In this document: positions 19,970 through 31,468 of the stretch, piece by piece
How positions within the stretch are numbered: position 1 is the first letter of the stretch
Layout: every line of letters starts with the position of its first letter
Assembly: GCA_000827205.1 (NCBI GenBank)
Contig: KN832567.1
Coordinates: 97,887 to 135,957, forward strand
DNA from: Plicaturopsis crispa FD-325 SS-3
Taxonomy: Eukaryota > Basidiomycota > Agaricomycetes > Amylocorticiales > Amylocorticiaceae
Direction of reading: 5' to 3'
DNA: 38,071 nucleotides
Notes under the pieces: generated by a model
Databases searched by the model: none
What the model saw: only the letters and a program-made list of their open reading frames with translations
What the model was told of the DNA's origin: nothing
Made by a program: the position numbers and the translations under genes

Positions 19970-21951
19970 CTACAATGTTGCATTGATGATAGTCTCCCGC
20001 AATATCGAAACCGTCGGGAAAACGCCCCCGGGATACTTCGGCATATCCCTCTCCGTCACATCCGCCCACCGCCATTTCGACCACCAGTCCTCCACGTGCT
20101 CGTACGTGTCGTACGCGAACACCCGCCAGTACTCTCCTATATCGCACACCCCGTGACTATCAGATGCCAACCATCGCGAAAGGAAGTAAGCGCCAAACAC
20201 TCACCCCACGTCTGCCTCATATACTCCTCGTCCGCATTCTCCCAATCCGCCTCCGCGAGGGGCATCGTCGCGCGGATCGCCTGGTCCCGCACCTCCTGCA
20301 TCTCGCCCTTCGGGATGCTCAGCGTCGACCGCGCGCCGCGCTCGAGCACCGCGGTCGCCTCGCACCGCGGCTGCCGGATGTCCTCGTACGCGCACAGGAG
20401 GAGCGGGATCTGCTTGTAGAAGCGCAGGCGCGAGAAGAGGCCGCCGAGGGTCGCGGCGTCTTCGATGACCATGGCGGCGCTTTGCCAGCCGAAGGGCTAA
20501 CGGTAATGAGCGATGAGTGGGGAGGGCGTTGAGTGGGGGTGGAGTGGGGTGGGGAAGTAGAGTGGACGGGACGGGACTGACCATTTCGGGGTGGGCGGCT
20601 TCGCCCATGAAGAGGACTTTGCCGGCATCGTGCACCCAGGTGTCGAAATGTAGTTTTGGGGATTGGTCTCGCTTCACGACTGCTCTTGTGCCGAGACTGG
20701 CTAATTTACGCAGTCTGTGTACGCATGTCATGTTAGAGAGAATGAGAACAATGATCATACAGCTATGAAGGTCTCCTACCGTGGCTCGCAGGACGCTGCG
20801 AATTGATGTAGTTGATCCAGTTGGTCTATTGGAATCTCCTCCCAGCTTGCATGGTCGTCGATGGCTCCCGTATGCCGAAATGCATTCGTCATGAGTGCGT
20901 AGTCACGTTTTCCGCACTTCGAGACCAGTCAGGATGGTTCAGACATGAACTTGAACGAAACGTGTAGTTACCATATTTCCGTAGAAGAATGCACCGTCAG
21001 CGAGCCAGCAAGTCACCTTAAACGGCATAGATAAAGTCTCTGAGCCTGCATAGAACGAGGAAAGTCTCACCTCAGTGTCTGCGATGAGAGAGTGGAGTTC
21101 TTCGTGCTCGTCCATACGCTCCGTTGGTATTGAGAGACTGTTACAGACATATGATGTTCCGTCTCTGCAGTGTGGATGCGCGCATAATATTAACGACGTA
21201 CCATAGCAATAAATCGTTTCCGAGAAGTATCTCAGAAGGGCGACCCAGTACCGCGGATCGGACGGTACTGTGGAGACCATCCGCGCCCACGATGATATCA
21301 GCAGAATGGGTGGTGCCGTCGGCGAGCGTCACGGCCCCCGCAGTTGCGTCTACGTCCACGACGCGCGAGTTGAATTCGAGTTTGATGTCTGTACTCGAGA
21401 CCATGTCGATTAGTAGGTCTTGTAGGTCGCCATGCTACCAGAGTCAAGATTTCGGTCAACGGAAATGTTCAGGAATAATCAGCGGACGAACGGCCTAGCA
21501 TACCTTCAAGTTGTAGAAACTTCCGTTTACAGCGCTCAGCAGCTCGTCATGAAGCTTGACGAGCCCTAACTTCTCCCCACTCTCGCCTAGAGGGCATATG
21601 TTAACAGGCTTTATTTTATATCGAACGTAGATGCATGTGAGGCCGCATACCATTCCAAAAGGTCCACTGCGTAGTTTTCGCCGACAGCGCTTGAAGAGCA
21701 TCGCTTGCGCCCCAGTTGGACAATATACGCGTCATATTCGGAGGACTTTGGATGATTCCTGGACTCTGTGAATGCTCAGTATGCAATCCAATCGATTATC
21801 TGTAACTGCATACTCTGTACGTCCCATCGCTCGCTTCCAGGACGCGCACGCGATGCCCTGCAGTGTGAAGCGCGTACGCAGCAGCGAGACCGCCTACGTT
21901 TCCGCCAACGACAACGATGTCTAGGGGCAATTCGGTCTTTCGTCGTGGCAT
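19970..21951 (-). CDS. FAD-dependent monooxygenase (salicylate hydroxylase-like)
   Basis: Class A flavoprotein monooxygenase, probably NAD(P)H-dependent hydroxylation of an aromatic or other small molecule; substrate unknown. Exons (minus strand): 21951-21814, 21765-21651, 21586-21504, 21434-21202, 21137-21071, 21016-20972, 20916-20780, 20714-20582, 20496-20205, 20136-19970, giving 469 residues, typical for the family. The N-terminal Rossmann segment DIVVVGGNVGGLAAAYAL (residues 11-28) is followed by EA at its strand end. SPGIIQSPPNMTRILSNWG is the usual post-Rossmann block, VGADGLHSTVR (from residue 161) the DG motif, and GEAAHPEM (from 310) the second FAD motif, usually GDAAHP. No signal peptide or membrane anchor is seen. 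The third glycine of GxGxxG is Asn. The gene is convergent with the ferric reductase (163 bp between stops). Confidence 0.88.
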
Positions 21952-23829
21952 GGTTCAATGGTTGGGCGCTGTCCGGTAAGGAGCGGAATGATGATGTTAT
22001 GGATGGGGTGTGCGCGCCGGAGTCAGCGGTACTTGCCGGAAACTGTTGCGTTACTTTTAGAGTTTGCTTTTAAGAACGCGATGCCATGTCGGCGTGGGAA
22101 TGGAATGGTATGCAGTGCGTCCCTCCGGAAGCGCTATGAGAAAGGCACGGTGGAAAATGCGATGGAGACTAGATCGGAGGTTGTGAGCGCAGGTGCTTCT
22201 CGCTACCGTCGTCCTCATCTCCGGAGGTCGAAAAGGCAACTCAGAGCCGCCACGCGCCTTGTTTTCCGGTTGAGGGTCCACTCATCCAACGGTGGGCGTG
22301 ATGGGTCCAGGGCACGTTGGGGGCAGAACATCTGCATCTGCACGTTACTTTCAGTTGATCATAGATGAAGGTCATAATTTGGTCATATCGTGATGCACCC
22401 GTTCAGGGTGATCCATTGTTTGCCACTTTCACTGGCTACGAGGACAAACGGAGGGACATATCAGAGGAAGAAACAGAACCTTGCAGAATCTGTCGAAAGC
22501 TCACAAGCAGTTATCCTTTGCATTCTTGCAGACTCAACAGTCAGCAGCGGAAACCCACGTTTAGTCACATAACGATACCTGCAATCTACAGGTAACCGAG
22601 GATATCGGATGATATATTCGCAACAATTTTGAGAAGCTAGAAGCTACGAAACGTCCAAATGCTGCACACGATGATGCATCCGTTCTGTTACACAGAAAAA
22701 AACTGCAACGTAAAGATATAGCGGGACCACCGGGAGCTGAGAATAGCTTTAAGGACTCACTGAAACGGCGCGGCGGGGGCGAAGCGAGATGGCGGGTCGT
22801 ATATGCACATTTGAACCATCAATTCAGGCTCGAGCCTCACAGCGAGGCTTGTGAAAACAAGAGGGCGGGGCATCACAGGGCATCACCTTACTGGCAGTAT
22901 CGCTTCACCGGGAGGGCCGTCATATAGATCTGTAACTGCATAACCGAACAGTCCGACCAGATAAATGCCGTCCGTGAACCAGCCGAAGAGGTAAAGCGTC
23001 GACATAGAAGTCTTCCTGGTATTGGCGCGACAAGCAACGAAGTCGCACCTGGGTCCTGACGGCAAGGGTATCGTGGAGACTGTTGCCTCCGATGACGATG
23101 GGTGTGGGGCAGCCTGAATAGCAGGTGCAGGTTACAACTGCGGAGGAAACGTTTTCCCGTTGCTCTCGACGCGTAGATAGATTGCCGTCGAGCATTGAGG
23201 CCTTGAGGTTCGACGAAAAGGAACGTACCAACAGATTTCTCGACACGCACTTGGGGGGATGCGATGCCCGGACGTTGCAAGGATACCCTTGATTAAAAGC
23301 TGCATAGGGCAGGTCAAGTCCTGGTATTCACAGTCCTGTAAGTTCAAGACGTCCATCCATAGTCAAGCGCCGCTTTCTATGTAGTCGAGAAAGAACGCCC
23401 CTGCGAAATCGAAAAATGGACAAGTCCGTTGAGAAGAGCGAGGCCAGTTCAGACTAGCTCCCGTGGCGCCCACTGGGCGCTCATCCGGATAAAAATGCTA
23501 TGCCCGCGCTTTAAACGTTGCATTCATCCTATGGAGCTGTCCGATACCAACGAGATAGGCACAAGCAAAGACCACCGAGCGCAGTGGAGAGACGCAGAGG
23601 GCGAAAAGGGGAAATGTTGGTGACCTGACACAACAGCCTGACACTGACAGGACGGCGCCGGCGAATGTGCCGGCAGCGTGCCGGACTCCGTTGGTGTTCG
23701 ACTGCTCAGTGCTGCTGCAGTGCTGGCCCGGCATCTTGCTTGCTTGCGTCCGCCGTCGTCGTGTTCAATAGCCTGGCCCGGTCAGATATACCCTCTGTCA
23801 CATACCAGACAATTGCAGGCGTGCCATCT
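21952..23829. other. Long intergenic region between two divergent genes
   Basis: About 1.9 kb between the monooxygenase and MO25 start codons. It should contain both promoters. The middle (about 22,600-23,400) has no clear gene; one short hydrophobic frame on the minus strand is listed separately. No RNA gene was recognised. Confidence 0.55.
22930..23020 (-). CDS. Possible fragment of a small membrane protein, very uncertain
   Basis: A minus-strand frame opens at an ATG near 23,005 and reads MSTLYLFGWFTDGIYLVGLF, then GYAVTDLYDG and PPGEAILP, ending at a possible GTAAGG donor near 22,885. The composition (a hydrophobic helix followed by a polar tail) is more protein-like than its surroundings. 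I found no convincing second exon in phase, and I do not recognise a family. It may be a gene remnant or chance. Confidence 0.2.
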
Positions 23830-25195
23830 ATGAATTTCTTCAAGTCCAAGCAGCGAACACCACCCGATCTCGTCAGAGGCTTACGCGATGCGATACCACG
23901 GCTTGAGTCTGGTGCACCAGGGGGAGAGACAAGGAGAAAGGTGAGTACGGAGTGTCTTGTTTCTTTTGGTATATCGTAGCTTATTCTGCTACAGGCGAAT
24001 GAGGAGGTCTCCAAGAATTTGCAGCAGATCAAGGCAATTCTTTACGGCGACGGCGGTGTGTCCCTATCGCACAGGTTGAGGAGCGAGCCACTAATCCAGC
24101 GCACTGTCCAGATCCCTTACCAGAGCTTGTAGCACAACTTGCGCAAGAAACATACAACACTGATTTGCTGCACCACCTTGTCCTCAATATTGCACGGTTC
24201 GAGTTCGAGGCGCGCAAAGATGTGGTTCAAATATTCAACAATCTCCTCCGACGGCAGATTGGCTCGCGTTTTCCAACCGTTGAGTATTTGTCCGCGAAGC
24301 ACGATGTCATATTCGCGACGCTGGCGGGATACGAGAACGAGGAGATCGCGTTGAACACGGGGATGATTCTCAAAGAGATGTTGAGGCATGAACAACTGAG
24401 CAAGGTTTTGCTATACTCGGACCAGTGCGTGGTTATACTTCATTCCTCCCGGCGGCACATATAACTCACAATGTGTGATAGATTCTACAAGTTTCCACAT
24501 TACATCGAAACGACAACGTTTGGGATCTCGTGCGATGCCTTCGCCAACTTGAAAGAGACGTTGACACGGCACAAACCTATGGTGGCAGAATATCTTGACA
24601 AGAATTACGACAGGGTAAGCCTGATTCAGCTACACTCTTGGACTTGATCCTGACGCGCCGTGCAGTTCTTCTCGTCATTCACAACTCTAATTCTGTCGAC
24701 GAACTACGTGACGAAGCGACAATCGCTCAAGCTTCTGGGGGAGATCCTGCTTGACCGCGCAAACTTCAACGTGATGACGCGTTACATTGCGAACGAAGCA
24801 AATCTGAAGATGATGATGAATCTACTGCGGGACAAGAGCAAGAACATCCAATTCGAAGCATTTCACGTATTCAAAGTACGCGCTTTCACGATATATACCG
24901 CCTTACAAGTCTCATGATCCGTCCAGGTATTCGTCGCAAACCCGAAGAAACCACCTCAAATCGAAACTATCCTACGAAGGAACAAGGACAAGTTACTGGT
25001 CTTCCTCAAAGGCTTCCATAATGACAAAGAGGGTGCGTTTTGACGCGACATGTCTGTAACGCCTTACGCTAATTCTTGCCACCCAGATGAACAATTTAGC
25101 GTGCGCAGAGTTCCGTTCCAGACCTATCTCGAGTACTGACAATTTTTTTATAGGACGAGAAACAATTCCTCATCGTGCAGATACAGGGCCTTTGA
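23830..25195 (+). CDS. HYM1: MO25/Hym1 family scaffold protein
   Basis: Armadillo/HEAT-type scaffold that binds and activates GCK-type kinases. In fungi it belongs to the RAM/MOR morphogenesis network for polarity and cell separation; cytosolic. Exons 23830-23940, 23995-24055, 24112-24424, 24482-24614, 24666-24875, 24927-25032, 25087-25100 and 25154-25195 give 329 residues, close to human MO25 (341). Characteristic segments are [18 protein letters not shown] at the start, [65 protein letters not shown], and the ending [13 protein letters not shown]. Exon 7 is only 14 nt (coding DEQFS) but is needed to join both flanks in phase. No defects are seen. Confidence 0.95.
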
Positions 25196-26564
25196 TCTGC
25201 GTCTTGCCTTGCCCCGAGTCTTGGGTGTCTACCTTGAGCTCACGGACTCCGACAGGCATCTGCTTCTTCGACCCGCACAGCTTTGGGCCCTGTACTGGGC
25301 ACACCGTCGTCAATTATTATCCGGCATCTCCGCTCCCGTGGCCGCACGAGCACGACCGAGCGCAACCGGCTTCGCTCCTTGATTATTCTGGCTTCCTCTC
25401 CTCGGTCTACATATATCCGCCCTTCGCACAATCCAGCATCTTGTAATACAGCACCGTTACCACTCGCACTCACCTGCCTGCCCATCCGCCCGTCGTTCGA
25501 TCGATATCATCCATTTTGTTTGCCGCAATTGTCTGTACTATCACTGCCTGCCGACGAAGTACCCATTTTGGCATTTACATGTCATACATGTATCTGGTGC
25601 ATCGTTCATTTGTGCGCGAGGTTTGAGCGGTGGACGTCGACTACTCACGATGTCGGATTTCCTCCTGGTAGTAAGTTCTAGTTTTGGTCAGCTTTAGTTT
25701 CTACGCGGCTTGAGGCCTGCTAGTACTGTGTACTGGCGATTTTCCGGGCTACCACCTGCTTGCTCGTCTGACCCACACTTACATTGTCAGCATACCATGC
25801 ATTCAACCCTCTGCAGGGCATCTTTCATCTACGTAAGGTGCGCGCATCCGAGTCTCTGAGTAGCCTCACAAATCTGATTCAAATGGATTTACAGTAACCT
25901 GACTGGGCTGAACTCCATATGATACCACGCTCTCCCCCGCCCGTCTCTGCAGCTGTAAGTACTAGTAGTTGGTTCCGCTTCGACGCGTCTCGCCGGCGCA
26001 GGGGAGTCAGACGATCGATCAATAACTTACCTTACAAATCTGGGTTGTTTGACGACCCCTCCCCTTGCCAAACAACGCTTTTCGTCGTCATTGTCATTTT
26101 GAAATCTTCCAGTGCACCGTCCCCCTCACTCACAATCGAAATCGTTCACGGCTGTTTGCAGCTCCCTTCGTCCGCCTTCACCCTAACACACGGCGCGTAC
26201 CCCACACCTCTTGAGACGGATCCTTCGTCGTCGTCGCCGCCTCGAACGACTACTGTAGGGATTGCTCGGGACCGAGGAGTCATGCCGTCCCTTGCGTACG
26301 CACTGCCCCGGCGAAAATCAAGGCGATTATAGAATTTGATGGTTTTTGGCAGGCGATATGAAAATGCTGACCGCTCGTCGATGCCGTCCGCGTCAGAGGT
26401 CGGGGAGCGGGACATCGGTTCAGCTCGCGACTCCTTAAAGTGACAGTAACTGTCGGAACGGTTCTATCTTGCCCATGTTCCCCCCATCGCTCTCTCCCTC
26501 TCTGCGATTCTTGCGGTCGAGGACACTCGTACACCCCGCCACCCGCATCCAAACCAGCCGCACC
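25196..26564. other. Intergenic region between MO25 and GST genes
   Basis: About 1.37 kb without a supported gene. Open frames here lack motifs and splice partners. It ends in a pyrimidine-rich leader before the GST. The palindrome GACAGTAACTGTC (26,442-26,454) lies just upstream of the first possible GST start codon. Confidence 0.55.
26442..26454. promoter_or_regulatory. Perfect 6+1+6 palindrome upstream of GST
   Basis: GACAGTAACTGTC is an inverted repeat with one central base, 20 bp before the upstream ATG. It could be a dimeric factor site; no known consensus is claimed. Confidence 0.25.
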
Positions 26565-27467
26565 ATGTCCAACACGACAAAGCCGGCACCGCTCACGCTG
26601 TACACCGTCGGCACGCCCAATGGCCAGCGCGTCTCCGTCTACCTCGAGGAGCTCAAAGCTGCCTACGAGCTCGATTACACGTACGTCCCCCCTGCCCTTC
26701 TTCCCCTCTCTCCTCCCTCCCTGCTAACCCCATCCTCACTCACCCAGCTGGAAAAAAATGAACTTCGCCACCAAGGAGCAGAAAGAGCCGTGGTTCCTCG
26801 CGCTGAGCCCGAATGGGCGCATCCCCGCGCTTGTCGACCACACCCGCTCCGACGTAGCGGTATTTGAGTCCGCGGCGATCCTGCTGTACCTCTCGCAGCA
26901 CTACGACCCCGCGCGCGCGTTCTCCTGGGCCCCCGACACGGACGGGGAGGAGTGGAGCGAGATGCTGCAGTGGATGTTCTTTGCGCATGGCGGGGTGGCG
27001 CCGATGGAGGCCCAGGGTACGTCTGCTTGCATGTCAAGTTAGGGTGCAAGGATGTAAGGCTGACGCGGGTAGTAGTGGTACATTTCTTGCACCAGGCGCC
27101 GGAGAAGATCCCGTACGCGATCGCGCGGTTCGTCGACGAGACGAAGCGCCTCTTTGGCGTCCTCGAGCTGCGCCTATCCGGGGGGCTGCTTGAGGGCGAC
27201 AAGCCGCGCGAGTGGCTGGTCGGCGACAAGTACAGCATCGCGGACATGAACGCCGCGCCGTGGGTGCGCGCCCACCGCTTCGTCGGCGTCGACTCCCTCG
27301 ACGAGTGGCCGCATGTCAAGGTATGTGCTTACTCTCACTACTTTATCAATCATGGCGATGGGAACTGACGGGTCTTGGGTGACGGACAGGCGTGGATAGA
27401 GCGGTTCGAGGCGAGAGGCCTGCGGTGCAGGCTGGGTTTAACGTTGCGCCGTTACGATGAAAGGTGA
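26565..27467 (+). CDS. Glutathione S-transferase, Ure2/YghU-like, C-terminus frameshifted
   Basis: Glutathione-dependent transferase or disulfide-bond oxidoreductase. Exons 26565-26680, 26748-27016, 27076-27320 and 27390-27467 give 235 residues. The thioredoxin-fold half shows LTLYTVGTPNGQRVSVYLEE, SPNGRIPALVD and the glutathione-binding ESAAILLYLS. The helical half shows MLQWMFFAHGGVAPMEAQ, APEKIPYAIARFVDETKRL and VGDKYSIADMN. Translation then reads AWIERFEAR and leaves the family pattern: the conserved ending RPAVQAGFNVAPLR lies in the next frame after an AGAG at 27,414-27,417, so an AG duplication replaces the last residues with an Arg-rich tail. An in-frame ATG at 26,475 would add 30 Arg/Ser-rich residues resembling a mitochondrial presequence. 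The acceptor at 27,075 was chosen by family alignment; 27,072 also keeps phase. Confidence 0.88.
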
Positions 27468-27728
27468 ACGGAGTAGGGTAGGCAGTGTGGCTTTGGTAGT
27501 AGGAAGGGGGTTTTGCGAAATGAGGATATGTTTTAGACGGCGCAGAATGGTCGTCCTATCGATTGCCTTGTACGTGTACCCACCGACGCCTTTCACTATG
27601 CTTTTTAGTGCGGCCGTATCACTAGAACCGTGATTGCTACGACAGAAGCATCATATATATTCATGACCTAGTATACAGATCTACAGTCAAACGAAACATG
27701 CTACAGACAGAAAGCCTAATCCAAACAC

Positions 27729-30700
27729 TTACTGCACCTTGATCAGCCACATACTCCACGCGACGAGGACCACTGGCACGACCGACACCATCTCCCCGAG
27801 CGCCGCATATTCCGGCGGGACACGCACATCCACAAACGCCCCCGCCGCCAGCAGCACCGCGCCCAAATTATACACAAAGCTCCACACAAAGTTCAGCACG
27901 ATGCGGTGCCCCGCGCCGCGCGACACCGCCAACACCACGCGCACGCTGCGCGCCAAATCCACCCCGTCCCCGTCCCCGCCCGCATCTACGACGACAACGT
28001 CTGCGGCGCTCACAGCGATGTCCGTCCCGCAGCTCAGCGACACCCCGACGTCCGCCTGCGCAAGCGCCAGCGCGTCATTGCTCCCGTCCCCGAAGAACAT
28101 CACCTTGGCCCCGCCCACTTCCTTCTGCAGCGCACGCACCCGCGCGAGCTTCGCCTGCGGGGTGCACCCACCGTGCGCGCGCTCCGCCGGGACACCGAGC
28201 TGCGCAGCGAGCGCATCGACCGCGCGGGGCTCGTCCCCACTGACGATGTGCACCGCCACGCCGCGCCGCGCCAGCAGGTCCACCACGGGCTTAGCGGACG
28301 CGCGCGGGGTGTCCGCAAGCCCGAAGGCCGCGAGGAACACGCCGCCACGGGTGACGGCGAATAGAGTGAGGCATTTGGTGCGCATTGTCTGGATGGCGGT
28401 GTGCGTATTGAGGTCGAGCCAGGTGGCGTTCCCGCCGCGGATGCGCACGCCGGCGTGCTGTGCTTCGATTCCGTGCCCTGGTACCTCGGTGATGTGGCCC
28501 AGGGGAGCCTCCTTCATACTTGGGTCAAGCGTGTGCATGTACCGCGCGATGGCCTGGGCAACCGGATGGCGACTGCCGGAAACGAGGCCGAGAACCAGGG
28601 CTGCGCAATCGTCTGAGGCAAAAGACGCCTCGACGACAGAGAGGCGACCTGTTGTCAGTGTCCCCGTCTTGTCGAACACCGCCGTGCGCGCAGTTTTGGC
28701 GCATTGCACGGCCTGGATCGACTATGACGCCCAACCACACGCTCTCAGACAATGCCGCAACTTGAAAATGAAACGCACCGACTTTGAACAGGACACCCTC
28801 CCGAGCGGCGACGGCCGCGGATATGACCGCGACCATTGGCACGCACAGCACGAGCGCGCACGGGCATGACACTACGAGCACCGCGATCGCATACCCAAGC
28901 GCCGTGACCCCCGCCTCCTGCGATTCCTGCCCACGCACCCGCACGCCCACCGCCATCCACACCGCAAACACAAGCATCGCCGCAGCGAGAATCACAGGCG
29001 CGAGCCACGCCGCAGCCTTATCCGCAACATCCTGCACACGCAGCCGCGAGTCCTGCACTTGCAGGAGCAGCCGCGCGATGTCCGCGACGGTGTTATCCGC
29101 GGGCGCTCGCGCGGCGGTGAGCTCGAGCGCACCGTGCAGGTTCAGCGTGCCCGCCGTGAGCGCGGAGCCGGGCGCCTTCGCCACGGGCGCGCTCTCTCCC
29201 GTCAGCGCGGCCTCGTCCACCGCGCTGTGCCCGCGCGCGACGACGCCGTCCGTGGGCACGCGCGTACCCGGCGCGATCCGCAGCCGGTCGCCCTCGTGCA
29301 CGAGCGCGGCCGCGATCGTGCGGACAGACCCATCGGCGGCCACGAGCTCGACGGTGTCCGGCTGCAGCGCGGCGAGGCCGTCTAGAGCGGCGGTTGCGCG
29401 GCGCCGCGCGTAGGCGGAGACTAGCCGCCCGAGCGTGATCAGCGTAATGAGCAGCGTGGGCGTCTCGAAGAAGGGCGCGGGGAACGCGCGGTGCGCGGCC
29501 TGCATGCCGAGCGCGGCTGCGGAGAACAGGTATGCGATGGTGGAGCTCAGCACGACGAGCAGGTCCATGTCGAGCGTGCGCTGCAGGAAGAGCGAGCGCA
29601 GCGCGGAGGAGTACAGCGGCGCGCCGACGAGCGCCTGCACGAGCGTCGCCAGCGCGAGCGACGCCCCGCCGTACACGAGCGGCCGCGGGGGGAGCGGCGC
29701 CCACGCGAACACGAGCACCGGGATGGTGAGTAGCGCGGAGAGGGCCGTGCGCCAGGCGAGCGTGCGGAGCTCGCGCGCGGCGTGGGCGGTGGCTGTCGTG
29801 CGCGGCGTCGGCACGAAGACGCCCCCGAACGCAGCGACGACGGCGCGTGGCTGCACGAGCGCGGGGTCGTACTCGACGTCCAGCACGACGCGCCCGCCCA
29901 CGCGCTTCTCCGCTCGAACGGCCACGCCCGGCGGCAGCTTCCCGTCACCATCTCTGTCCCACGCGTCCACGCTCACTTTCAGCACCCTCGTGCGCCCCCC
30001 AAGCGGGCCCTCGTGCACCACTGCACACGCAAACCCCGTGAGGACGGTCGCGCGCGCGGCGATGTCCTCAGGGCGCACGGCGCCCTCGGCGTATGTGAGC
30101 GCGGCGCGGTGCGCGAAGCTGCTCACGCGCACGTCTGCGACGGAGGGGAGTGTAAGGAGGGCGCGGGTGAGCTTGGTGGCGCAGGAGGGGCAGTCCATGC
30201 CGCGCACGCTGAGGAGGAGCGTGCGCGGGTTCGTGGCGCCGCGTTCGGGGTCGGGGTTTGAGGTAGGTGTAGGTTTCGCGGCGGGAGTCGGTGGGGGCTT
30301 TGAGGGAGATGCATGTGTGGGTGGGGTGTGGGTGTGTGTTGAGTGGTGATGGTGATGGTGGCGGCGCCAGTCGACGAGGCAGCAGCACGCGGCCTCGAAG
30401 AAGCGCCCGAATGTGCGCTCGATCTCGCATTTCTGGTGTCGGCTGTGATTGTGCTCGCCGCTCTTATGTGTGTGCCGTCCACCCTTATCGGCGTGTTGTC
30501 CACCCGTATGGGAGTGCTGTCCAGTCTTGCGGGCATGATTGTGTTTATGAGCGTGTATAGCGCGACGCCGCAGGACAGGTTGGGCATGTACAATCGCTTT
30601 CGCCGAGCCGGCCGCATATTTCGCTGACGTCGGGTCTGTATGCACAAGTACTCAGCATCGCTGTGCAACATGGACAGTAAGATATACACACGTTCGCTGG

Positions 30701-31468
30701 TCTCCGTGCAGCAACCTTTCACCGAGGGCGTGCAACACCCTTTCGCGGAGTCAGTGCAACGCCCGTCCGTGAAGTCGGTGCTGCATCCGTTCGCGCTCAC
30801 GTCAGCACTGGAGGTGTCTTCGGCACAGCAGCTGTCCTCGCATTTCTCTTCGCTGTTATCTCCTGCACCGACGCTAGTGTTGGCGGTGGCGCAGCAGTCC
30901 TTCTCGCCACCATCTTGGGCGCAGCACGAGTCCGCACAGGACGCCTCTGCGCCTTCAGTGGTGCGCGCGGCATCGTACGCATTACGTGAAGCATCGTCGA
31001 CAGCACAACAGGCGTCCTCGCATTTCTTTTGGCTGTTATCTCCTGCCTCGGTGCTTGTGTCAGCGCAGCACGAGTCCGCGCAGGGCGCCTCTGCGCCTAC
31101 TGGAGTGCGCACGGCGTCGCCTACAGTACGCAGGGCATTACCAGGAGCACAACAAGCGTCCCCGCACGTCTCGCCATCCACGGGCACTGGTGAAGCACTC
31201 AGACGACACTGTTAAGCTGTAGGGAAAGGGCTTACGCACGGTCGTCGCAGCACGCGTCGTCAGCACAGCATGCATTGTCGTCAATCGTAGCGGCAGCGGG
31301 GACACAATCGGAGCAGCATTCCGTGTCTTGAGATGAGTTGTGGGGTGGGCCGGGTGTATACGCAGGAGGGGAACAGCAGCTTGTGCCCGGGGTGGAGCGC
31401 TGGCAGCCGCCGCCTCCGTCTGGGATGCATGGGCCCACGACGATGTCGATTGGGCACGGGTGTGGCAT
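27729..31468 (-). CDS. Cu(I)-transporting P1B-type ATPase with Cys-rich N-terminus (CrpA-like)
   Basis: Copper efflux ATPase, probably at the plasma membrane or a vesicle membrane, giving copper tolerance. Exons (minus strand): 31468-31240, 31186-30692, 30635-28783, 28721-27729, giving 1189 residues. Residues 1-240 are metallothionein-like with many CC pairs (CADSCC, CEDACC, CEDSCC, ADDACC). A His-rich stretch covers about 268-310 and an HHHHHH about 333. One HMA domain has GMDCPSC (C390, C393). Catalytic motifs: TGES in the actuator, SCPCAL (C832/C834) as the membrane copper site, DKTGT (phospho-Asp D876), SRHP in the N domain, GDGSNDALAL, then VYN in helix 7 and MVS in helix 8 as expected for the Cu subgroup. 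The last intron has a weak GTCGGT donor but joins in phase. It is convergent with the GST (261 bp between stops). No breaks. Confidence 0.93.
30820..31110 (-). repeat. 180-bp tandem duplication in Cys-rich domain of Cu ATPase
   Basis: The segment from TCCTCGCATTTC at 30,835 recurs at 31,015, exactly 180 bp (60 codons) away. Both copies encode the same order, CADSCC then GDNS then KCEDxCC. This doubles the number of metal-binding clusters. Confidence 0.85.

Noticed and set aside
27414-27417. Programmed ribosomal frameshift in the GST
   Set aside because: There is no known slippery heptamer, and the event sits 15 codons from the end; a 2-bp indel or base-call error is simpler.
27739-30349. Plus-strand frames (27,739-28,869 and 29,435-30,349) over the Cu ATPase
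   Set aside because: Both are antisense to catalytic ATPase sequence and are rich in Arg, Ser, Pro and Thr without motifs.
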